Assembly: GCF_000327385.1 (NCBI RefSeq)
Contig: NW_008709333.1
Coordinates: forward strand, 313,912 to 377,911
From: Lottia gigantea
Lineage: Eukaryota > Mollusca > Gastropoda > Lottiidae
Length of the DNA: 64,000 nucleotides
Direction of reading: 5' to 3'
Shown: in pieces, positions 57,061 to 64,000 of the stretch
Layout of the letters: each line of letters begins with the position of its first letter
Numbering within the stretch: the stretch's first letter is position 1
The notes under the pieces: model-generated
Told to the model about the DNA's origin: nothing
The model's database searches: none
The model's input: only the letters and a program-made list of their open reading frames with translations
Made by a program: the position numbers and the translations under genes

Positions 57061-57322
57061 GTGTATTGAGACAAGTCTCAATGAAAGCACTGGCCTAGGT
57101 CACAGGAGTAATAGATAAGCTTATTAATTATATGACAATTAGTCAGTCATAAGTATGATATTAGTTGAAAAGACAGTGTTAGACGGGGGTTATTTGTACA
57201 AATTCTATGATCAATATGATCGTCTCGGGATCAGCAACAACCTGATATCCCACTCTAAAAAAAAATCCCGTTTCTGAGACTAAGATACAGTTGGTCAAAC
57301 GGATGGTGAAGCTGTTGCTTTA
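57061..57322. mobile_element. TTAA-type MITE (family B), divergent copy
   Basis: gtgtattgagacaagtctca, gcactggcctaggtcacag at the left, cccgtttctgagactaagat and ggatggtgaagctgttgctt taa at the right. Lies between MYG1 copy B and the SDR gene. Confidence 0.65.
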
Positions 57323-58059
57323 ATCCGCTGGAAAACATGTGGCATCTCTAAAAACACACATGACCATGACGACGTTTAAAGACGAAAAAAAAAACTTTAA
57401 TTTCAAGTTGGGATTTGTGAAAGGATTATGAACAGATTTCGTGTTTTTCACGGCTTAAGATTAAACTATAAGTTTAACACAATAAGTTTAATTAACCTTT
57501 TCTCTGGCGCATTTTCTGTCAAGGTAATTGTTCATTCTATTGTGTTTTAACAATTGTATTGAAAGGGTTAAAATGTACGCAATCTTCTAAACGTGTCATA
57601 TTTTAAGTTACTCTGGGGCGGTGATAAGATCCCTATCGAGTTTACTGATTGTTGAGTTTCACTCAATTTTCAACGGGCTTTTGTGAGGTATGTTACATTT
57701 TTTCTACTACTATTACCCCACCAGGGTTCAATTTAAACAGTATCACAGCCAGCCCCGTCGCCAGGAATGAATTGGTGCAGATTTGGTACTCAGAAAATTT
57801 GAAGAATGAATGACACCTAGAACTCATTTCTGACAATTGTGAGGTGCTATATCTATCTTTTTGATTTTGTACAAAGACACTGTAAAGGAATCAATCTTTT
57901 CTGAACTGAAGAAGGTTTTGCTGGGGCTTAATTCTCACTTGCTGGGGCCCGCAACCCACCTTACGACAGGGGCTGATCACAGCGCAGTTTCCGAATACAC
58001 CCACTGAAATTAAACCATTACTTGCTCTATTATATCTTAAAGATGCGTTCCCTTATTTT
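57323..58059. other. Intergenic stretch, no gene seen
   Basis: No convincing coding frame. A phrase gccagccccgtcgccaggaa near 57748 recalls the start of other dispersed repeats (compare gtggcggtgccagttgaggc near 29775) but is too short to classify. Confidence 0.5.
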
Positions 58060-58400
58060 CATTTATGAAAATGAAGAAGCTAATACTTATATGATTAGAA
58101 AGTTGAGGTGTTCTAATGACTTGGAAAAATACCAGTTTGTCTCACATGTCCATAATCAATTCATAATTAGCTTAATTAGAAGAGAATTACAAGCAAAATT
58201 CCAATGAGTGACCGATCAAGAAAGGTCAAAATGTCTTTTTTTTTGTTCACCCAGACTGTACATGGACATTTATGTTTGGTTAAAACTCTTAATTATATGC
58301 AATAAGAACATAATGATATGATTAAGAATACATGATAATTCATTAGAAACACCAATTAATCAAATAGTTTGCATAATTTGACACAAAAAAAAGGAAACCC
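58060..58400 (-). repeat. Dispersed repeat (family F)
   Basis: Inverted relative of 9590-9920. The 61-codon frame 58022-58207 is part of it. Confidence 0.7.
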
Positions 58401-58582
58401 ATCTTTAACACTGTATTATTGTATAATGTATGTAGATTGTATGCTTTCCCTTGTTATGTTTCATAATGATAAAATATCTTATCTTATAATCCCAGAAGGT
58501 CAAGAGGTCAGAGGTGTCAAACTTAACTGCAATGTACAGCTGTTCAACTAATCATACAAACAGAACTCTTACAATTCTGTGG

Positions 58583-58696
58583 TTTAAAGAGATTGTAAAC
58601 GCGTTTGATTGAAAATTGGAATGATTCAAATTGATGTTATCAGTGTCCTCGATATACATACAAAAGATTAGAAAACCTCTTTACGATCTCTTTTAG
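58583..58696. mobile_element. Deleted fold-back MITE (family A)
   Basis: Left end ttaaagagattgtaaacgcg joins directly to an almost full right arm (attgaaaattggaatg, ttgatgttatcagtgtcc, aaaacctctttacgatctct). About 114 bp, 140 bp before the SDR start codon. Confidence 0.75.
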
Positions 58697-58835
58697 GTAG
58701 CCTTTCACTATCCTAGTCCGTGTCCTCGTTTTTTCAAAATTGAACTATAGTTTTCCTGTTCCTTCCCGTTTCAGTGATGGTGAGAATTATCCAGTGAAGA
58801 TATTTGTGAGGATTATCCAGTAAAGATATTTTGAA

Positions 58836-61800
58836 ATGGCCTCTTTAAAAGATAAAGTTATCATCATAACAGGTAAGTTTTAACTTCATTCGTTCGTTCA
58901 TTCATTCGTTCATTCGTTCGTTCGTTCATTCATTCATTTGCTCGGACTGTCGTTCCTTCGCTCATATAATGCAGGACCTAAAACTTTATTTCATATCATA
59001 AGGTACAGAACAGTAGGACATAAAACTCCATTTCATTTCACTAGTTCTATAAGGTTCTGAACAGTAGGATATAAAACTTCATTTCATTTCATTAGTTCAA
59101 TAAGGTATAGAACAGTAGGATATAAAACTTCATTTCATTTCATTAGTCCAATAAGATATAGAACAGTAGGATATAAAACTTCATTTCATTTCATTAGTCC
59201 AATAAGATATAGAACAGTAGGATATAAAACTTCATTTCATTTCATTAGTCTAATAAGATACAGAACAGTAGGATATAAAACTACATTTCATTTCACTAGT
59301 CCAATAAGGTATAGAACAGTAGGATATAAAACTCTATTTCATTTCATTAGTCTAATAAGATACAGAACAGTACAATATAAAACTCTATTTTATTTCATTA
59401 GTCCAAAAAGATACGGAACAGTGGAACATAAATTCCATTTCATTTCATTATCCTAATAAGGCACACTAAGACACCGTCCTTTTTATTTGATTAGACCAAT
59501 CACATTAAACACAATTTCATGTCTATGTCCCTTAAGGCATTGTAGGGTTCGTTTTTGTTTCGAAAATCAAAAGAAAAACACTTCTGCCTTATATTATATT
59601 ATGGCAATAGGATTTAAAACTTCATTTCATTTCATTTTAGGAGCTAGCAGTGGAATTGGTCGAGGTATTGCTGTTCATTTGGCCAAGTTACAACCCAAAC
59701 TTGCTCTGTGTTCTCGAGACGTGGATAAATTAAATGAAACAAGAGAATTGTGCCAGAAACATGGGCTACATAAAGATAACGTGAGTACATGTATTAAACA
59801 AGATTTCTTTAAAGATACAATGTATTCTTTGTTTTTTTTTAAGTTCTGTTATTAAAGTTAGTCCTTTAGTCCGTAGAGGCCCTTTATAGTAAATTTGAAA
59901 AACCTATGGAATAATAGGCCTACCACCGATTGAACACATGGAAAATAGAACATAAGAATTCATTTCATTTCATTTGTAGATTTTGGTAATATGCTGTGAT
60001 TTAACTATAGACTCTGATATAGATCACGTGATACAGACCACAGTTAATACATTTAAACAGATAGACTCCTTAGTAAGTATTGGATTTTTCTTATTTTTAA
60101 ATTGGAGTTATCTCCCTTGATGCTGTTTAAACTTTAGGTCTATTGGTTTTCTGAAAAGTGGCATTTATAGGAATCATTAAGTGGAGGGACCGAGTAGGGG
60201 CCACAGATATGGGAAGGCTCACTGCATCAGAACGTCATGGGAATTCCCTTAAATATATATGTCTAAAGTCTATCATTCTTTCTGGAAACAATTTAACAGA
60301 CTTCTATATGTTATGGAAAACAGGAAAAGATTCTCAAATTCCCTGGAATAAAACCACCCCTCTCTATACAAATCCCACCCCGCACCTCCCCCTTTAATTC
60401 TTTTTATTTTACATAGTGAAAGAATGAAACTGTGGCCCCTGCTCGGCCCCTTTTCACATGTTTCCTAGAAAAGTCACTACATGTGATGGACTGAGTACTA
60501 TCTTACAATAAAAGAATAATTTATAATATTTCAGATAAATAATGCAGGTATTGGAAAATATCAATCTATATCGAATACAGATATGAAAGTCTACGATGAA
60601 ATGATGAACGTCAACGTTCGAGCACCATTTTATTTTTCTAAAGTTTCCTTACCCTATTTAAAACAGACGAGAGGAACGATAGTTAATATTTCTAGTATAC
60701 TCGGACAAACAGGGGTAAGCTTTAGAATAATTCCTATCAATTCATATTTTTACTATGCTGGTCTATTTTTCCCTTGTTGAATACCTAGATACAAGAAGTC
60801 TAATAATATCTGGGACCGACGAGCGTATATTATCGCCCGATCACGGCGAATTTTAAAATCGCTCAAAAAATTCCCGTTCATGTCGACGACGATTTTTTTA
60901 CGCCCAGCCGATATAAAGAATGTTAGATATTTTCGGCCGATTATTTACGCCGGCGATAAAATACTCTCGTCTGCCCCTAGCATAAAAGAACACATCTATA
61001 TAAGATTTATGAGGTAACAAACGACCTTAAGAGTTGACAGGTACCAAAGAGGATATTTGGAAATATGTAATCGCCATCTTTTTTCCATTCCAGCTAACGG
61101 CAGCTTTGGCGTATTCTATGGGAAAAGCTTCATTGGATCATTTTACACGAGTTTTGGCAGCGGGTAGGTAGAAACGAGTTTACCTTTTTGATATTTCACA
61201 ATAATTATTATCATCTATGGGGGATAACTGTCGATGTTAAATTCAAGAGCCGCCAATGGAGCGTCGGAGAGGGTTCTCCCGGTTCTCGGTCTAGAGACAA
61301 GATAGGTTCATCATGGTTATTAAAGTTTTACTAATTTCTCTGTTACAGATACAGCTGAGTTTGGTGTTCGAGTTAACTGTGTCAGGTATGAGACTAGATC
61401 TTAACATCTGATCGACCTCTATTCTAGCCTCTGATAGATATTTTGACAGAGACGACAAGGTTTGCAAGAATCCTGCAAGTTGATAAGTTTGTGTTGTGCC
61501 ATCTACCCATGATATTAACTTTCAATACATCTTCTTAATTATATTCTGAATCAGATAACTTCGTTTCCTAATTATATTATTTATTTTATTACAGTCCTGG
61601 TTTCACTAAATCCGAGTTTTCTCTTCGAGCCGGATTACCACAACAAGCTGTTATCAAGGTAAACTATAACTTTAATCCAATCAGAATAGTCAAATTGGAA
61701 ATGAATTCATCAAGAATTTCTTAATCACATGACATTTGACTGACAGCTAGCGTTAGGCTCTAGAGATCATATTAATGGGTAGACAGAAACCTCGAAAATG

Positions 61801-62563
61801 TTACTCAATATAATCTTACTTTCTTAGGACCTAAAGCCGGGGGTCCACTTGAGAGTTTTTCTGCGAGTCTTCGACAGTTTATAGCAGACCCCTTTTCACT
61901 TGACAGAAAATCACTCACCGCAGTTCTATAGACAGCTGGGTTCGGATGCCTGATATTTTATAGGAGACCCCCTTCCACTTGAGAGAAATCAGCAGTTCTA
62001 TCGAGAGTTGGTTGCGACTGTCCAACAGTTGCTCACAAAATATCTTCCATTCGCGAGTTAACTCTCGGAGAGCGAACTCGTGTTATAAAATTCTCAAGTG
62101 GACGCCCGGTTTAACTTGGTGTAGGTATTATGATGTGTTGCTAGATCACTATCAACTAACAATCAGAACTACAAAACAAAACCCGAAATCCAAAATGAAT
62201 TTGGCAATGCAACTTATGGACTTTTCATATGAGAAAGTTTATCAATTATAATTGAGTAAGTAAAATAGCAGAATGGTAAGAACAGCAAGTCAGGAATCTA
62301 TATTGTTTTTATATTGAATAATAACCAGACGAATCTCTGATGATATGTAGGTCTATATCAAATTATTATTTCAGATAGAGAAGGATATGGCAGTGAAGAA
62401 TCCACTAGGTAGAGTTGGGGAACCTGACGATGTTGCTAAACTAGTCCAGTTTCTAATCTCGGACGATTCTTCCTATATAACAGGCGAGGTGATCTGTGTT
62501 GACGGGGGAAGTCATATGAGAGCTGTTCATTCTAAAGTTGGTGCCAAACCGCCGTCACAATAA
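58836..62563 (+). CDS. Short-chain dehydrogenase/reductase (classical SDR), 8 exons, complete
   Basis: Exons: 58836-58872, 59641-59780, 59980-60072, 60535-60714, 61094-61163, 61349-61385, 61595-61658, 62375-62563; 810 nt, 269 residues plus stop, phases closing. Classical SDR signature in order: GASSGIG (13-19, cofactor loop, split at exon 1/2), CSRD after strand 2 (the arginine favours NADP(H)), INNAGIG (91-97), NVNV (Asn117), NISSILG with catalytic Ser144, and YSMGK with Tyr157 and Lys161, spaced as expected. The C-terminus has PGF after strand 6 and EVICVDGGSHM. Length of about 250-270 fits cytosolic FabG-like oxidoreductases. No signal peptide, membrane helix or peroxisomal tail. Substrate cannot be told. 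An AATAAA overlaps the stop codon. Intron 1 contains a 51-bp minisatellite; introns 4 and 7 hold MITEs. Confidence 0.95.
58977..59460. repeat. 51-bp minisatellite, about 9 copies
   Basis: Same family as 781-1340: gaacagtaggatataaaact then tcatttcatttcattagtcc. In intron 1 of the SDR gene; the final unit's tttcatttcattttag forms the acceptor of exon 2. Confidence 0.95.
60811..60978. mobile_element. MITE with CG-rich inverted ends
   Basis: Left gggaccgacgagcgtatatt then atcgcccga; right inverse cggcgataaaatactctcgt then ctgcccc. About 168 bp, in intron 4 of the SDR gene. A fragment with atactctcgtctgc occurs near 7370. Confidence 0.7.
61832..62113. mobile_element. MITE with inverted ends
   Basis: Left taaagccgggggtccacttg then agagtttt; right aaaattctcaagtggacgcc then cggttta. 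Internal copies of ccacttgagag/tctcgg motifs. About 282 bp, in intron 7 of the SDR gene. Confidence 0.8.
62145..62260 (+). repeat. Family D repeat copy
   Basis: caatcagaactacaaaacaa then aacccgaaatccaaaatga and catatgagaaagtttatcaa match 45735-45840. Confidence 0.65.
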
Positions 62564-62582
62564 ACTTCTTTATTACAATCAA

Positions 62583-62776
62583 GTTAACACGAACACAATT
62601 ATATGGATAACAATTACTTTAATAAATAACTTGCGACGTTTCGACGATGATTCTTTCGTCTTTATCAAGCNNNNNNNNNNNNNNNNNNNNNNNNNNNNNN
62701 NNNNNNNNNNNNNNNNNNNNGTCGCAAGTTATTTATTAAAGTAATTGTTATCCATATAATTGTGTTCGTGTTAATA
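62583..62776. repeat. Inverted repeat with an assembly gap at its centre
   Basis: Left arm cacgaacacaattatatgga then taacaattactttaataaat and aacttgcgac is repeated inverted right of the gap (N 62671-62720). Between the left arm and the gap, the minus strand reads gataaagacgaaagaatcat then cgtcgaaacgtcgc. Directly downstream of the SDR stop codon. Confidence 0.85.
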
Positions 62777-63269
62777 TCATCAATTACTAAATGCCACTCA
62801 AGGAAGTTACAATCAAGTTGTGTTTATAGGCCTATTTTATACCCCAATTTTGTTCACACGATCCCCACTGACAGTGAAAGCTTGTATCTCACGATGTTGA
62901 CCGATATAATAGAGGCGAGTGTCGAGCGTGAAGTAGATCTTGCTTAATCTTTTCGAAACACCTGATGGTACTTGGAGTCCACTACTATACAATTACTCTC
63001 AATTTTGAAATACTTTAGACGAGATTTTGATTAACGGACCCATCGCCCAAGTTAACAGTCCATTTTTTATGTTCATCCATCGCCCAGCAATTTTTATCCA
63101 ATATTTTTGGGAGGCTAAACAATACAAAATTAAGGTCTACACCTAATTGTTCAAAAACTTACAAAATTAGAAATAAACTATAACAATTTTTCTTTTTCAT
63201 TAAATTTTTTTTTTCAACAATATTATCATAAATAGAAAATAAAATTAGACTAATTAGAACTTTTCTGCT

Positions 63270-64000
63270 TTATAAAAATTTCATCTTTTTAGTTGGATTG
63301 AGATCAAATTCCAAATCTAGGTCGTCATCATTGTCAATAGTAAACAAGGATTGTAGGCCGGGTTTTGGGCCCATTATAGTGTCGGGTTTCAGGATGGGTT
63401 TAGGGTCAGGTCTAGGGTTGGGTTTTGGGGTCAAGCTAGGACTGATATTCTTGGAATCCTTGGGGTTTAATACATTTGTGTTTGAGTTCACTGATAGACT
63501 TCTGTCCAAAAATTTACCAGAATCCAACACAGTTTTTGAATTATTCAGCATAGTTTTTGAATTATTCAGCACAGTTTTTGGCTTTGAGAATGTTGAATTG
63601 TCTTCAGAAGGCAAAATTGTGCTGCGATTCTCAGAGTTGACATATTTGACTGGATTATGTTCCTTTGTGCCACAGTTTTTGAAAGTTTTTAAATTTGGGG
63701 TAAGTCTCTGATGTGAGGTGGCTGATTTAGAAACTGAATTGAGAGAAGTCTCATTTGGATTTGCTTTTGCCTTCAAAGCTATATTTCCATTGTGATTTGT
63801 TAAATTCGCAAGGTTTTTAAACTTAAAAGAAAAATTGTTATGAGACTCCTTCAAATGAATTCTCTTTTGTGTTGAATTTTCTTTGGTTACTTCATCCATC
63901 TTTAAGGCATCTTGTGAACAAGGGGGAGTAACTCCAACAGCTGGCAGAGCAACACGATCTTGGCTCCTAATTTGAGATTGGGTCTCAGAATTTTGTGAAA
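63270..64000 (-). CDS. 3' end of an unrecognised gene (partial)
   Basis: The minus-strand frame is open from the window edge to a TAA at 63270-63272, about 243 codons. The first ATG inside it lies at 63899 but the frame continues upstream (SQNSETQSQIRSQDR), so this is probably the last exon of a larger protein. Composition is low-complexity: Asn/Ser/Lys-rich, with three near-repeats of the type TVLNNSK (NNSKTMLNNSKTVLDSGK), a proline/lysine tract PKPNPRPDPKPILKPD, an acidic patch IDNDDDLDLEFDLN and a basic end KKMKFL. This looks like a disordered tail, perhaps nuclear, with a short acidic/hydrophobic interaction motif. I cannot name the family. Confidence 0.6.
   Translation of the reverse strand, partial: SQNSETQSQIRSQDRVALPAVGVTPPCSQDALKMDEVTKENSTQKRIHLKESHNNFSFKFKNLANLTNHNGNIALKAKANPNETSLNSVSKSATSHQRLTPNLKTFKNCGTKEHNPVKYVNSENRSTILPSEDNSTFSKPKTVLNNSKTMLNNSKTVLDSGKFLDRSLSVNSNTNVLNPKDSKNISPSLTPKPNPRPDPKPILKPDTIMGPKPGLQSLFTIDNDDDLDLEFDLNPTKKMKFL

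Noticed and set aside
60158-60397. 79-codon frame in SDR intron 3
   Set aside because: No homology, lies between two well-defined SDR exons and would break the SDR frame.
63298-63711. 137-codon plus-strand frame antisense to the partial gene
   Set aside because: Shadow; the minus frame is open to the window edge and has protein-like motifs and a terminal stop.

Overview
This is an intron-rich, AT-rich invertebrate animal sequence, most likely molluscan (lophotrochozoan). That call is an inference from the gene families, the short AT-rich introns and the dense small DNA-transposon, SINE-like and minisatellite content; species cannot be read from the window. Two runs of N (about 15928-16255 and 62671-62720) are assembly gaps, and both sit in the middle of inverted repeats. 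I saw no retroviral, LTR or Polinton-like element.

Layout: (1) 335-1840 (+), last three exons of an unrecognised gene. (2) 3692-6429 (-), a DRAM/Frag1-family membrane protein without a visible first exon. (3) 6430-11849, intergenic with MITEs and an 18-bp array. (4) 11850-24339 (-), a complete 14-exon glycogen synthase (689 codons, all splice phases close). (5) 24340-25113, short head-to-head spacer. (6) 25114-36070 (+), a second DRAM-family gene (9 exons, 353 codons). (7) 36071-40435, intergenic, a museum of small transposons. (8) 40436-44297 (-) and 51927-56548 (+), two intact inverted copies of MYG1 exonuclease (7 exons each, 350 and 349 codons). (9) 46740-49583 (+), between the MYG1 copies, a 947-residue single-coding-exon protein with IFIT-like TPR repeats, a long polar linker and a C-terminal TIR-like domain, a candidate innate-immune sensor/effector. 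(10) 58836-62563 (+), an 8-exon short-chain dehydrogenase/reductase (269 codons). (11) 63270-64000 (-), 3' end of an unrecognised gene running off the window.

The genes are not an operon-like set. Possible links are limited to glycogen storage (GYS), lysosome/autophagy (two DRAM-like proteins), RNA/nuclease biology (MYG1) and immunity (TPR-TIR).

The most unusual signals are: the TPR-TIR gene; a repeated pattern in which intronic minisatellites carry copies of the neighbouring exon's real splice site (GYS exon 12 acceptor, DRAM-like donors, MYG1 exon 2 donor in both copies); and the recent inverted MYG1 duplication around the TPR-TIR gene. A MITE whose interior has grown into a minisatellite has an unexpanded relative elsewhere in the same window.
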